A DNA stretch of 64,000 bases from an uncultured Gammaproteobacteria bacterium (lineage in GTDB: Bacteria > Pseudomonadota > Gammaproteobacteria > HK1), in contig CAMYJH010000013.1 of the NCBI GenBank assembly GCA_947258715.1, forward strand, positions 1 to 64,000, read 5' to 3'. Both the position numbers and the translations under genes were made by a program. The notes under the pieces are model-generated. The model did not search any database. It was not told the origin of the DNA and was given only the letters and a program-made list of their open reading frames with translations. Below, piece after piece: positions 18,368 to 27,292 of this stretch (within the stretch, counting starts at the first letter, position 1; each line of letters starts with the position of its first letter).

Positions 18368-19590
18368 AAGGACAGTCCGCGTGACAAGCGGGGACCGCGT
18401 CCCGCGAGGCCCATGGCGTGTCGCGCCAGTGTGCGCTTGAGAAAGCCGAAGCTGTCGAGGCCGATGAGACCAATGTCTCTGACCAAGGCCAGCGGCAGCA
18501 AATCATTGCCGAACAGTCTCACCACCCCCTCGGTAAAACGAGAGGTCGCCCACTGATCGCGGCGCCGCCACTCGGCGTAGCGCCCGAGGGTAGTGATGGC
18601 GCCCGGATCTTCGCCAGCCCTAACCGCGTCGATGACCACCTCCGCCAGAACTGCGGCGTCGCGCAAGCCCAGGTTGAGACCCTGCCCTGCAACGGGGTGC
18701 AGATGGTTTGCCGCGTTGCCGACGAGGGCCAGCCGTTGTTTCACCGACAGCCTGCTGTGGGCGGAGCGAAGTCGGTGACGGGTTCTCGACCCGGTTTCGG
18801 TGAAGGCGCCAAGACGCGTTCCAAAAGTTTTCCCCAGCATCGCCAAAAAGGCGCCTTCGTCCAGCGCCATCAAGGCGTCTGCCCGCTCATGGGGAAGCGT
18901 CCATACGAGACCCGAGCGGCGTTGCACCATCGGCAGCAGCGCTACCGGCCCGCTGTCGGTAAATCTTTCGTAGGCTACGTTGCCAGGGTCCAGGCGCGTT
19001 TTCACTATTGAAGTGATTGCGCTCTGCTGCCAGTCCCGCTGCCGCGCACCAATCCCGCTCAATCGTCGCACCGAAGATTTTCCGCCGTCGGCGGCTACCA
19101 GCAAACGAGCGTCCACTGAATGCGAGCCTTCAGAGCCAGCACACCCGACCCTGACGCGACCCTCGGAAAACTCCAGCTGATGAACCGTTGCCGGCCTGAG
19201 CACTGCGACTCCCGCAGTCGCGTCGAGCGCCCCGGCAAGAACGGAGCCGATGATGCCGGCCTCGCTGACGTATCCCAGTGCGTCGACGCCGTAGTCCCGC
19301 GCTTTGATCCGGGTAAAGCCGAAACGTCCGCGATCGGAAACATGTACCACGCGGATGGGTGTGGCGCTGGGACCGATGTGGCGCCAAATATCAAGACCTT
19401 CAAGAATCCGCCGCGAACCTTCAGCCAGCGCGATCGGCCGCGGCGCTGTCTCGCCTGTACCCGCAGCGGCGGAATCGATGAGCGCCGCGCGCGCGCCGCC
19501 GCGGGCGAGCGCGAGCGCCAGCGTGACACCGACGAACCCACCACCGGCGATGACTACATCGAAAATTTCGCCGCGGAAAGAGGTCTTCAT
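18364..19590 (-). CDS. ubiH: UbiH-type FAD-dependent ubiquinone hydroxylase
   Basis: This is a second ubiquinone-pathway monooxygenase of the UbiH/COQ6 family. The open frame runs up to 19722, but the FAD-binding start MKTSFRGEIFDVVIAGGGFVG begins at the ATG at 19590, with AGG about 7 bases upstream, giving 408 residues. The second motif GNAANHLHPVAGQGLNLGLRD is typical of UbiH. VAADGGKSSVRRLSG is the middle motif. It starts 19 bases after the pepP stop and overlaps ubiI by four bases. Confidence 0.9.
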   Translation of the reverse strand: MKTSFRGEIFDVVIAGGGFVGVTLALALARGGARAALIDSAAAGTGETAPRPIALAEGSRRILEGLDIWRHIGPSATPIRVVHVSDRGRFGFTRIKARDYGVDALGYVSEAGIIGSVLAGALDATAGVAVLRPATVHQLEFSEGRVRVGCAGSEGSHSVDARLLVAADGGKSSVRRLSGIGARQRDWQQSAITSIVKTRLDPGNVAYERFTDSGPVALLPMVQRRSGLVWTLPHERADALMALDEGAFLAMLGKTFGTRLGAFTETGSRTRHRLRSAHSRLSVKQRLALVGNAANHLHPVAGQGLNLGLRDAAVLAEVVIDAVRAGEDPGAITTLGRYAEWRRRDQWATSRFTEGVVRLFGNDLLPLALVRDIGLIGLDSFGFLKRTLARHAMGLAGRGPRLSRGLSL

Positions 19591-19609
19591 CTCAACGCCT
19601 GGCCTCTGG

Positions 19610-20920
19610 TCAAGCGCTGCCGACGAGCGCTTCGATTTCTTCAATTCCCTTCGGTGCCGCCTTGCTGAGCACTTGTGGTTTATCACTCGTGACCAGCACA
19701 TCGTCCTCGATGCGAACTGCAATGTTCCACCATTTCTTCGCCACGCGCTTATTGCCGCCCGAAATGTAGATGCCGGGCTCGACGGTCATGACCATGCCCG
19801 GCTCTAGAACCCGCCACTCACCCTCAATCTTGTAATCGCCGACGTCGTGCACGTCCATTCCGATCCAGTGACCGGTTCGGTGCATGTAAAACTTTCGATG
19901 CGCCTCTTTCTTTATAAGGCTGCTTACGCGCCCCTTAAGCAGGCCCAGGTCGACCAGCCCTTCGGTGATCACCTGCACCGCGGCCTCGTGGGGGTCGTTC
20001 CAGTGGTTACCGGGGCGGACTTGCTCGATCGCCGCGTACTGGGCTTCCAGCACGAGAGCGTAAATGGCCCGCTGCTCTTTTGAGAATTTACCGTTGACCG
20101 GAAATGTCCTGGTGATGTCCGACGCGTAGTAGTCGTACTCAACGCCGGCGTCTATGAGCAGAAGATCGCCGTCGTTTAGACGAGCGGCGTTTTCTGTGTA
20201 GTGCAGCACGCAAGCGTTGGCGCCGCCGGCAATGATCGGTGGATAGGCGACGCTGCGACCTCCGGCGCGCATGAACTCATGCACTAACTCCGCTTCAATC
20301 TGGTACTCAGTCATCCCCGGACGGCACGCACTCATGGCGCGCCGATGGGCTGAGGCGCTAATTTCAACGGCGTGGGACATGGTCTTGATCTCGGCCCTGC
20401 TCTTGTACAGACGCATGTCGTGGAGAACGTGATCAAGGGCAACAAACTGCGCCGGTGAGTTGACCCCGGCTCGTGAGCGCGTTCGCAGCTTGTTCACCCA
20501 AGTGAGCATCCGCTGGTCGAATTCCTGGTAGTAGCCCATGGCGTAGTAAACGTGCGAGCGCGTCTCCAACAGTCCGGGCAGAATGTCGTCAATATCGCTG
20601 ATGGGGAACGCATCGTCCGCGCTGTAATCCGAGCACGCGCCCTCGAGACCGGCCCGCGCTCCGTTCCACTGCTCCATTTCGGGGTCCCTTTCGCGACAAA
20701 AAAGGATGAACTCTCCCTGGGAGCGCCCGGGCGCAAGCACGGCAACCGCTTCGGGCTCGCTAAAGCCAGTGAGATAGTAGAAATCGCTGTCGGGGCGGTA
20801 CGGATACTCCACGTCGCGGTTGCGATGACGAGGCGGCGCTGCGGGGACGATGGCGATACAGTCGTCGTCCATGACGTCCATGACTTTTTTGCGCCGCCTT
20901 TTGAATTCACGCTTGTCCAA
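19610..20920 (-). CDS. pepP: Xaa-Pro aminopeptidase (aminopeptidase P II)
   Basis: The enzyme removes N-terminal residues before proline with two manganese ions. The five metal ligands are visible: Asp257 and Asp268 (LLIDAGVEYDYYASDITRTF), His351 (HRTGHWIGMDVHDVG), Glu381 (VEPGIYI) and Glu405 (VRIEDDVLV). The 436-residue length and the EYPYRPDSDFYYLTGF block match E. coli PepP. The start is a TTG at 20920 with GAGG 7 bases upstream; an in-frame TAA stands two codons before it, which rules out an earlier start. It lies 15 bases after ygfB. Confidence 0.95.
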   Translation of the reverse strand: MDKREFKRRRKKVMDVMDDDCIAIVPAAPPRHRNRDVEYPYRPDSDFYYLTGFSEPEAVAVLAPGRSQGEFILFCRERDPEMEQWNGARAGLEGACSDYSADDAFPISDIDDILPGLLETRSHVYYAMGYYQEFDQRMLTWVNKLRTRSRAGVNSPAQFVALDHVLHDMRLYKSRAEIKTMSHAVEISASAHRRAMSACRPGMTEYQIEAELVHEFMRAGGRSVAYPPIIAGGANACVLHYTENAARLNDGDLLLIDAGVEYDYYASDITRTFPVNGKFSKEQRAIYALVLEAQYAAIEQVRPGNHWNDPHEAAVQVITEGLVDLGLLKGRVSSLIKKEAHRKFYMHRTGHWIGMDVHDVGDYKIEGEWRVLEPGMVMTVEPGIYISGGNKRVAKKWWNIAVRIEDDVLVTSDKPQVLSKAAPKGIEEIEALVGSA

Positions 20921-20935
20921 TGCTTAACCTCGCCT

Positions 20936-21502
20936 TCAGTGCAGCTGATTGCCTCCGGATGGCTTCTCCTGACGCGTCTTGAGCTCGGTATGAATCAACA
21001 TAACCCCGACCCGTACATATTCCACCAGCTCCGCGTAGTCGCTTTCCAGAGCATTGGTTCCGTCCTGGAGCTCTGAAACGTCCAGCCGAGTGAATTCCGA
21101 CAGGTCTGTCAATATCTCACGCACGTCTTCAGAGGTGGATACTGAGTCGTCCAGACCGCCGACGGCGAGCCCGTACAAAAACCCCCTGCACCAGCGGGCA
21201 AGCGCCGCCCCACGCTGCATCAGGGATACCTCTTCGTCCGGAAGCATCGGTTCGAATTCGAACTGTTGATCTTCTAACTGGCGCTCGGTTTCACGCCGCG
21301 TGGAGCGCAGCATTTTTGTGCAGCGCGCGGACTCCGGGCCGCCCGACTCACCCGGCTCCAAAACTTCGTTCAGCCACCGTTCCTCGGGAAATTGCCTTGT
21401 CACGCAGAGCAGCCCGCAGAGCACGCCGTGACACTCCGAAGCGTCAAGAGTGGCATGGGCGCGTTCCAGCGCTTCACGGCAGGCGACGTAGTCAACAGTC
21501 AT
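20936..21502 (-). CDS. ygfB: YgfB/UPF0149 family protein
   Basis: This is a small acidic helical protein of the UPF0149 family that usually precedes pepP. The ECHGVLCGLLCV and CRGFLYGLAVGG segments are characteristic. The ATG at 21502 gives 188 residues; another ATG at 21538 would add 12 residues of less family-like sequence. No good ribosome-binding site is seen at either. In Pseudomonas a YgfB homologue affects ampDh3 expression and beta-lactam response, but the function here is unknown. It heads the ygfB-pepP-ubiH-ubiI operon. Confidence 0.88.
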   Translation of the reverse strand: MTVDYVACREALERAHATLDASECHGVLCGLLCVTRQFPEERWLNEVLEPGESGGPESARCTKMLRSTRRETERQLEDQQFEFEPMLPDEEVSLMQRGAALARWCRGFLYGLAVGGLDDSVSTSEDVREILTDLSEFTRLDVSELQDGTNALESDYAELVEYVRVGVMLIHTELKTRQEKPSGGNQLH

Positions 21503-21933
21503 CGAAAGTGTGATTCTTGCGCAAGCACCCGACCGCATTATTCAAAAATGCACGAAGCTAAAGAGCGGAGACGCCCGTAGCCGCAAATCGCTCCATGGCA
21601 AAGGCGCGCAGGCGTACCCGTAGGCAGGTCGAGCGCGTTTTCCATGGCGCATTACCGCGGGTGCGGGCCGATCCGCTTCCGCAGCGGCGGATGTGTGAAT
21701 AGTGCGGGCTAGCGCGAATTGCGGCCGCTGCTTGCGCCGCTTGGCGGGTTCGCCGCCGCAGCGCGGCTATGCTATCACCCATGGGTCCCGCTCCCAAAGC
21801 GTCAACAGGATGCGGTCGCCCATTGACCGCTCCCGCCCGGGCTCCTATAGTTAAGCCCGATTGCTGCGGCAAAATCACAAATAATCGGTGCAACTCATTG
21901 ACACCGAACGACTCGCAAGACGGCACGCCACCG
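21503..21933. other. Divergent intergenic region between ygfB and the zapB-like gene
   Basis: About 430 bases separate the two divergent start codons. No tRNA, known RNA or credible open frame was recognised. The stretch 21660-21780 is rich in GC-palindromic runs such as GCGGCCGC and CCGCTTCCGCAGCGG. Promoters for both operons should lie here, but no convincing -35/-10 pair was picked out by eye. Confidence 0.4.
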
Positions 21934-22143
21934 ATGGAAGAGTTAAGCCTCCGCGCGCTGGAAGCACGATTGGATGAACTGATCCGCACGTGCGACGAAC
22001 TCAGCGATGAAAACCGGGCGCTCCGCGACCAACAAGCCCATCTGATGGCGGAAAGAGCCGCTTTGATCGAGAAATCCGAGCTGGCTCGGTCGCGGGTTGA
22101 AGCCATGATTGCAAGACTCAAGGCGATGGAAATCGGCGCATGA
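21934..22143 (+). CDS. ZapB-like coiled-coil protein (TIGR02449 family)
   Basis: This is a 69-residue, almost entirely coiled-coil protein: MEELSLRALEARLDELIRTC then CDELSDENRALRDQQ, with heptad hydrophobics and many charged residues. The ATG at 21934 is chosen because the longer upstream frame has no coil character. Its TGA overlaps the zapA ATG (ATGA). In this position pseudomonads and relatives carry the TIGR02449 protein, thought to work with ZapA at the division ring. That role is inferred from neighbourhood. Confidence 0.8.
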   Translation: MEELSLRALEARLDELIRTCDELSDENRALRDQQAHLMAERAALIEKSELARSRVEAMIARLKAMEIGA

Positions 22144-22457
22144 GTGAATCCGTTCCCGTCAACGTCCAGATTCTGGACAAGGAATACATGATTTCCTGCC
22201 CGCTTGAAGATAAAGACGCACTGCTTCAGTCCGCCAAGGTGCTCAACGAGCGCATGCGCGAAGTGCGTGACGGTGGAAAAGTCCTTGGTACTGAACGCAT
22301 TGCGGTAATGGCTGCGCTCAATATCGTTCACGAGTTACTGCGCCATCAAAGCCATCACCAGGGCGCCGTGGCCGCAATTCAAAGGGACATAAGCCGTCTG
22401 GAGCAAAAAATTAGTGGTGCAATCAGTCGACGGCGCCTGCCCGAAGCGGTAGACTAA
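22140..22457 (+). CDS. zapA: Cell division protein ZapA
   Basis: ZapA binds and bundles FtsZ at midcell. The 105-residue protein has the N-terminal beta-rich part VPVNVQILDKEYMISCPLEDKDALLQSAKVLNERM, then VLGTERIAVMAALNIVHELL and a C-terminal coiled coil. The start overlaps the upstream coiled-coil gene by four bases. 6S RNA follows directly, as in most gammaproteobacteria. Confidence 0.95.
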   Translation: MSESVPVNVQILDKEYMISCPLEDKDALLQSAKVLNERMREVRDGGKVLGTERIAVMAALNIVHELLRHQSHHQGAVAAIQRDISRLEQKISGAISRRRLPEAVD

Positions 22458-22462
22458 ACACC

Positions 22463-22662
22463 GACGTCCCCTGAGGTGTTCGCCAGCGCGTCCAGTTATC
22501 GCTTGAGCCTAACTTAATACCCAAGGGAACTGAGCAACGGCGTTGTTGAGCAGGTCCGCGGCTTTTGCAGGCGGAAAGCCTGATACGCCGTGCGAAGTTC
22601 CCCTTTTGAACCAAACCTGGTTCAAGGGTCGCGGCGCGTAGCGGCACCCCGGAGGACGTCCC
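22463..22662 (+). ncRNA. ssrS: 6S RNA
   Basis: 6S RNA imitates an open promoter and binds sigma-70 RNA polymerase in stationary phase. The ends GACGTCCCCTGAGGTGTTCG and CACCCCGGAGGACGTC pair as the closing stem. The 3' half carries the strongly conserved TTGAACCAAACCTGGTTCAAGGGT hairpin seen in E. coli ssrS as two adjoining pieces (TTGAACCA and TGGTTCAAGGGT). It lies between zapA and the 5-formyl-THF cyclo-ligase gene, its usual place. Ends are estimated from the stem and may shift by several bases. Confidence 0.93.
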
Positions 22663-22711
22663 TAGTTAAAACGCCCTCGCCGTTCGCGCCACAGCCTCCT
22701 GATCCCGTGAG

Positions 22712-23362
22712 TTGATTTCGTCCGCCAGCTTATCCACCAATCTGGATCGCGATACCACTCGCGACCGCGCCGCGTTACGCCGCAAAATGCGCGCAGAACG
22801 ACGCGCGCTCGAAGCCTGCGAGCACCATCGCCGCTCGGCTGCGATCTGCCGCAGTCTATTGTCTGAGACAGTATTCATGCGCACGCGCCATTTTGCCGCC
22901 TACCTGAGTAACGACGGCGAACCCGATCTGGGACTGTTACTTAACCGTGCCGCACTGATGGGAAAGCGTGTCTACCTGCCGGCACTCCACCGTAAAAGCC
23001 TCTGGTTTTTGCCTTTGTCGTCGAATGCATCCATGGTTCAGAATCAGTTCGGCATCGCCGAACCCGCTTGCCATCCCGACCAGCGTCTAAAACCCTTCGC
23101 GCTTGATCTCGTTTTGGTTCCATTGGTGGCGTTTGACGACAGCGGGTCGCGACTCGGAATGGGCGGGGGTTATTACGACCGCAGCTTCGCCTTTTTGCAT
23201 CAGAGAACCCGCTGGCGACGTCCGCGGCTCATAGGCGTGGCGTTCGAGTTCCAGCGCGCCGGCGAGATCCCGTCGAGGCCCTGGGACGTGCGTCTGGATG
23301 GCATCATTACCGAACGCGGGCTTTGCGAGCCGAAAAGAGCGAATTTATGGCCTACTGGCTGA
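22712..23362 (+). CDS. ygfA: 5-formyltetrahydrofolate cyclo-ligase
   Basis: The enzyme turns 5-formyl-THF into 5,10-methenyl-THF with ATP. The C-terminal motif LVLVPLVAFDDSGSRLGMGGGYYDR is diagnostic, and LDGIITE near the end also fits. The start is uncertain: TTG at 22712 gives 216 residues, while the ATG at 22787 would begin at MRAERRALEACEH, close to the E. coli start. Neither has a clear Shine-Dalgarno. Linkage to 6S RNA is conserved, since ygfA is often processed from the same transcript. Its end overlaps the EVE gene by 16 bases. Confidence 0.92.
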   Translation: MISSASLSTNLDRDTTRDRAALRRKMRAERRALEACEHHRRSAAICRSLLSETVFMRTRHFAAYLSNDGEPDLGLLLNRAALMGKRVYLPALHRKSLWFLPLSSNASMVQNQFGIAEPACHPDQRLKPFALDLVLVPLVAFDDSGSRLGMGGGYYDRSFAFLHQRTRWRRPRLIGVAFEFQRAGEIPSRPWDVRLDGIITERGLCEPKRANLWPTG

Positions 23363-23805
23363 TGAAGTCGGAACCGGAGGAATTCAGCCTCGATGACCTG
23401 AAATCGCGACCGGACAAAACGGAGCCGTGGGACGGCGTGCGAAATTACCAGGCGCGAAACATGATGCGTGATGAAATGAAAATAGGCGATCTTGCTTTCT
23501 TTTATCACTCTAATTGCGAAACACCCGGCATCGCAGGCATTGTGAAAGTCGTGCGAGAGGGTTATCCGGACCACACGGCCTTCGATCCGGACGACGACCA
23601 CTATGATCCCAAGAGTATTCCGGACAGTCCCAGGTGGTACCTGGTCGACGTCGAATTTGTGCGCAAGCTGAAACGGGTCATTCCCCTCGTCGAACTCAAG
23701 GCCGAGAAGGAACTGAAAGACATGGCCCTGGTACGCCGGGGAAACCGGCTGTCAGTCATGCCGGTGACGAAAAAGCAGTGGGATCACATTCTTAAAATGG
23801 AGTAG
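23347..23805 (+). CDS. EVE domain protein
   Basis: This is a single EVE (PUA-like) domain protein of 152 residues, starting MAYWLMKSEPEEFSLDDL, with WDGVRNYQARNMMRD and DLAFFYHSNCETPGIAGI. EVE domains bind modified bases in DNA or RNA. The ATG at 23347, after AAGAG, is chosen over an in-frame upstream codon at 23323 because homology begins there. It overlaps the ygfA end in another frame. The substrate here is not known. Confidence 0.9.
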   Translation: MAYWLMKSEPEEFSLDDLKSRPDKTEPWDGVRNYQARNMMRDEMKIGDLAFFYHSNCETPGIAGIVKVVREGYPDHTAFDPDDDHYDPKSIPDSPRWYLVDVEFVRKLKRVIPLVELKAEKELKDMALVRRGNRLSVMPVTKKQWDHILKME

Positions 23806-23853
23806 ATACCTGCTGCGAGCGTATGCTGGGTAGCCTGGTTTCATTCCTGGTCG

Positions 23854-25416
23854 TCAGCTCAAGAAAAGCCTATACGCCCTATTATCCGACTCCTCGGCGT
23901 AGGGATAGCCGAGCTCCTCGAGAAATGACTGGAACTGTGCCCGTTCGTTTTCCGGCACCTGCATGCCGATCAGTACGCGGCCATAGTCAGCGCCATGATT
24001 GCGGTAATGAAACAGCGAAATGTTCCAGTGCTCTCCCATACGGGTTAAGAAACGCAGCAGCGCGCCGGGTCGCTCGGGAAAATCGAAGCGGTAGAGCACT
24101 TCGTTGATCTTGCTTTTAGAGCGGCCTCCCACCATATAACGCACGTGCATCTTTGCCATTTCGTTGTCGCTCAAGTCGACGATGGGATAGTTCTTTTCCC
24201 GAAGCTGGCGAATGAGTGTGTTCTTATCTGCTTCGCCCGCGCGCAGCTCTACACCGACAAAGATGTGCGCTTCCCGATCATCCGCGTAACGGTAATTGAA
24301 CTCGGTGATCGAGCGATGACCGATAACGTGGCAGAACTCGCGGAAGCTTCCGGGGCGTTCCGGAATGGTCACCGCAAAGATGGCCTCCCGATGCTCTCCG
24401 ATCTCGGCGCGCTCGGCGATATGCCGGAGCCGATCGAAGTTCACGTTGGCGCCGCAATCCACCGCGACCAGAGTCTCTTCGCTAATCCCCTCGCGCTCGA
24501 TGTAGCGCTTCAATCCGGCCACGCCGAGCGCTCCCGCGGGCTCGGCAATGGAGCGGGTGTCTTCGTAAATGTCCTTGATGGCGGCGCAGATCTCGTCGGT
24601 GCTTACCAAAAGCACTTCGTCAACGCATTGCTGCGCAATGCGAAACGGCTCCTCGCCCACCTGTCTCACCGCGACACCGTCGGCGAATATGCCCACTTGG
24701 TCGAGCACTACCCGTTCTCCGGCGGCCAGCGCATGGTGCATGGTGGGCGCATCCTCGGGTTCGACGCCGATCACTTTAATCTCGGGCCAGAGCGACTTGA
24801 CGTAAGCAGAAATACCCGCAATCAGACCACCGCCACCAACGGCAACGAAGATGGCGTGAATCTTCTCGCTGTGCTGGCGCAGGATTTCCATTGCAATGGT
24901 GCCCTGTCCGGCGATCACGTCCGGGTCATCAAAGGGATGGACAAAGACCAGGCCTCGTTGCGCGCAGAGCTCTTCGGCGTGGGCCTTGGCTTCATCGTAG
25001 GAGCTGCCGTGCAGTATGATCCCAGCCCCCAGACTTTCCACCGCCTCGACTTTGATCCTTGGTGTCGTCTTTGGCATGACGATGAGCGCATTGACATCCA
25101 GTTTAGCCGCCGCCAGGGCTACGCCTTGCGCGTGATTACCCGCGGAGGAGGCGATAACTCCTCGCGCCCGCTCCTCCGGCTTAAGCGCCGCGAGTTTGTT
25201 GTATGCGCCACGCAGCTTGAACGAGAACACAGGCTGCAGGTCCTCTCGCTTGAGCAGCACGCGGTTGTGTAGGCGTTTTGAAAGCCTCGGCGCGACTTCG
25301 AGCGGCGACTCACGTGCCACGTCGTAAACACGGGCTCTGAGAATCCGCTCCACGTACTCGCGAGGCGGAACCTTAGGCCGAGTAGGCTGAGCTTTTTTAA
25401 GCTTATCCAAAACCAT
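23854..25416 (-). CDS. ilvA: Biosynthetic threonine deaminase
   Basis: This PLP enzyme makes 2-oxobutanoate from threonine for isoleucine synthesis. PLP Lys67 lies in VFSFKLRGAYNK, and the phosphate-binding loop is VGGGGLIAG. The C-terminal third holds two ACT-like regulatory domains (FAVTIPERPGSFREFC and RFDFPERPGALLRFL), which in this family give feedback inhibition by isoleucine. The 520-residue length is that of the full regulated enzyme. ATG at 25416. It is divergent from rpiA with 89 bases between. Confidence 0.96.
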   Translation of the reverse strand: MVLDKLKKAQPTRPKVPPREYVERILRARVYDVARESPLEVAPRLSKRLHNRVLLKREDLQPVFSFKLRGAYNKLAALKPEERARGVIASSAGNHAQGVALAAAKLDVNALIVMPKTTPRIKVEAVESLGAGIILHGSSYDEAKAHAEELCAQRGLVFVHPFDDPDVIAGQGTIAMEILRQHSEKIHAIFVAVGGGGLIAGISAYVKSLWPEIKVIGVEPEDAPTMHHALAAGERVVLDQVGIFADGVAVRQVGEEPFRIAQQCVDEVLLVSTDEICAAIKDIYEDTRSIAEPAGALGVAGLKRYIEREGISEETLVAVDCGANVNFDRLRHIAERAEIGEHREAIFAVTIPERPGSFREFCHVIGHRSITEFNYRYADDREAHIFVGVELRAGEADKNTLIRQLREKNYPIVDLSDNEMAKMHVRYMVGGRSKSKINEVLYRFDFPERPGALLRFLTRMGEHWNISLFHYRNHGADYGRVLIGMQVPENERAQFQSFLEELGYPYAEESDNRAYRLFLS

Positions 25417-25505
25417 CGGTCGACGGGGGATCGTCCTTCAAGGGCGGCAGTGAAAGCCGCGTATAATAGCCCCTGCCATCAGCCATCACTAGGAGTTTCG
25501 ACCAC

Positions 25506-26159
25506 ATGTCCCCGGACAAAAAGAAAAAGGCGGTGGCGGAAGCCTGCCTGGAATACGTGAGCCAGGGCGGTATCGTAGGGGTAGGCACCGGCAGCACGGC
25601 AAATTTCTTCATTGACGCTCTCGCCCGCATCAAGGGCCGGATCGAGGGCACCGTGGCGAGCTCGGAGGCCACGGCGAAGCGCCTCGAGTCCCACGGAATC
25701 CACGTCCTCGACCTCAATGCTGTGGACGCCATGCCGGTGTATGTGGACGGCGCCGACGAGGCTACGCGGCAACGCTACTTGATCAAGGGCGGTGGAGGCG
25801 CGCTGACTCGGGAAAAGATTGTCGCCGCGGTGGCGGATAAGTTCGTCTGCATCATCGATGACTCGAAAATGGTCGATCGTCTCGGCGCCTACCCTCTACC
25901 CGTGGAGGTTATTCCGCTGGCACGCAGCTACGTGGCGAGACGGATCCGAAGCCTTGGCGGAAACCCCGAGTGGCGCAAGGATTTTGTCACCGATAACGGC
26001 AACATCATTCTTGACGTCAAGCATCTGGACATCATCAATCCGCCGGAGTTCGAAAGCGAACTCAACCAGATCACCGGCGTAGTGACTAATGGCTTGTTTT
26101 CGAGACGCCCCGCCGACGTGCTCCTCGTCGGCAGCGACGGCGGCGTGGACAGGCTATGA
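25506..26159 (+). CDS. rpiA: Ribose-5-phosphate isomerase A
   Basis: The enzyme interconverts ribose 5-phosphate and ribulose 5-phosphate. Seen are [38 protein letters not shown] and GSDGGVDRL at the end, all typical of RpiA. It has 217 residues. AGGAG precedes the ATG. Placement opposite ilvA is common in gammaproteobacteria. Its TGA overlaps the next ATG (ATGA). Confidence 0.96.
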   Translation: MSPDKKKKAVAEACLEYVSQGGIVGVGTGSTANFFIDALARIKGRIEGTVASSEATAKRLESHGIHVLDLNAVDAMPVYVDGADEATRQRYLIKGGGGALTREKIVAAVADKFVCIIDDSKMVDRLGAYPLPVEVIPLARSYVARRIRSLGGNPEWRKDFVTDNGNIILDVKHLDIINPPEFESELNQITGVVTNGLFSRRPADVLLVGSDGGVDRL

Positions 26160-27274
26160 ATCCGGCGGAAATCCTGCGCCTCGCGCTGGAGCGACGCGGA
26201 CCCTCCGATGCACACCAGCCAGCGCCCCGAAAAGGCCGTGGCGCGGTCGCTAACGAGGCTGGACGTTACGAGTCCTTGAGCCGCGAGGCATTCGACGACG
26301 GCTGGAACAGCTTGGACGGGGACCCCGACCCGCTTCGCACCAGCCTCACGGCCGACTCGAGCCGGACGGTCATCAGCCGCAACCGTTCGCCGGACCTTCC
26401 ATTCGACTGCTCCATCAATCCCTACCGGGGTTGTGAGCACGGCTGCGTCTACTGCTACGCCCGGCCTACCCACGCCTGGCTGGGTCTCTCTCCGGGGCTC
26501 GATTTTGAGAGCAAACTTTTTTACAAACCGGACGCCGCGGCACAGCTTCGCCGCGAGTTGGCGCAACCGGGCTACCGCTGCACCCCGGTTGCGCTTGGCG
26601 CGAACACCGATCCCTATCAGCCGGCGGAACGAAAGCTCGAAGTCACGCGTTCGATTCTCGAGCTGCTTTCCGAATTCGAGCACCCGGTGCAAATCGTAAC
26701 CAAATCCGCCATGGTGGAGCGCGACATCGACCTTTTGGCGCCGATGGCGGCGCGCAATCTTTGCACTGTATCCGTATCGGTGACAACGCTGGACCGGAAG
26801 CTGTCGCGAGTTATGGAACCGAGGGCGCCGGCGCCCGAGCGCCGCCTGCGCACGATCGAAGTCCTGAGCGACGCCGGGGTCCCGGTCAACGTCCTGGTTG
26901 CGCCCGTCATACCGGTGCTCACCGACGCCGAGATGGAGTCCATACTTGAACGAGTGCGTGCGGCCGGCGCTTGCTCTGCGAGCTACGTGCTGCTCAGGCT
27001 TCCCCTGGAGGTCAAAGATCTGTTCATTACCTGGCTCGAAACGCACTTTCCGCTACAAGCTCAACGCGTGATGAAGCGGATACGCGATACCCGCGACGGG
27101 AAGACCAACGATGCCGCCTTCGGCCGCCGTCAGCGCGGCACCGGCGAGTACGCGCGACTCATCGCGCGGAGGTTTAGCTTGGCAGTGAAGCGGCTCGGAT
27201 TTGCAGGAGAAATTACGCTCGACAGCAGCCGATTTACCCCTCCGACTAAGTCAGACCAGCTGTCGCTCTTTTAA
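26156..27274 (+). CDS. PA0069-family radical SAM protein
   Basis: This is a SplB-like radical SAM protein of unknown reaction. The iron-sulfur motif is CEHGCVYC with Cys93, Cys97 and Cys100, preceded by SINPYRGC and followed by [19 protein letters not shown] further block is [19 protein letters not shown]. The length of 372 matches the PA0069 group. Start ATG overlaps the rpiA stop, so it is probably translated from the same message. It resembles spore photoproduct lyase distantly, but a DNA repair role is not established. Confidence 0.85.
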   Translation: MNPAEILRLALERRGPSDAHQPAPRKGRGAVANEAGRYESLSREAFDDGWNSLDGDPDPLRTSLTADSSRTVISRNRSPDLPFDCSINPYRGCEHGCVYCYARPTHAWLGLSPGLDFESKLFYKPDAAAQLRRELAQPGYRCTPVALGANTDPYQPAERKLEVTRSILELLSEFEHPVQIVTKSAMVERDIDLLAPMAARNLCTVSVSVTTLDRKLSRVMEPRAPAPERRLRTIEVLSDAGVPVNVLVAPVIPVLTDAEMESILERVRAAGACSASYVLLRLPLEVKDLFITWLETHFPLQAQRVMKRIRDTRDGKTNDAAFGRRQRGTGEYARLIARRFSLAVKRLGFAGEITLDSSRFTPPTKSDQLSLF

Positions 27275-27292
27275 CCCCCCGACCTTGCACCC

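Noticed and set aside
21558-22331. 257-codon minus-strand frame across the zapB-like and zapA genes
   Set aside because: It lies antisense to two coupled, recognisable genes and has no domain.
22423-22647. Small minus-strand protein over the 6S RNA locus
   Set aside because: The DNA is explained by 6S RNA and the peptide has no coding character.
24145-25272. 375-codon plus-strand frame opposite ilvA
   Set aside because: It is antisense to a complete threonine deaminase and shows no recognisable domain.
25928-27046. 372-codon minus-strand frame across rpiA and the radical SAM gene
   Set aside because: Both opposing genes have intact motifs and coupled starts, so the antisense frame is a shadow.
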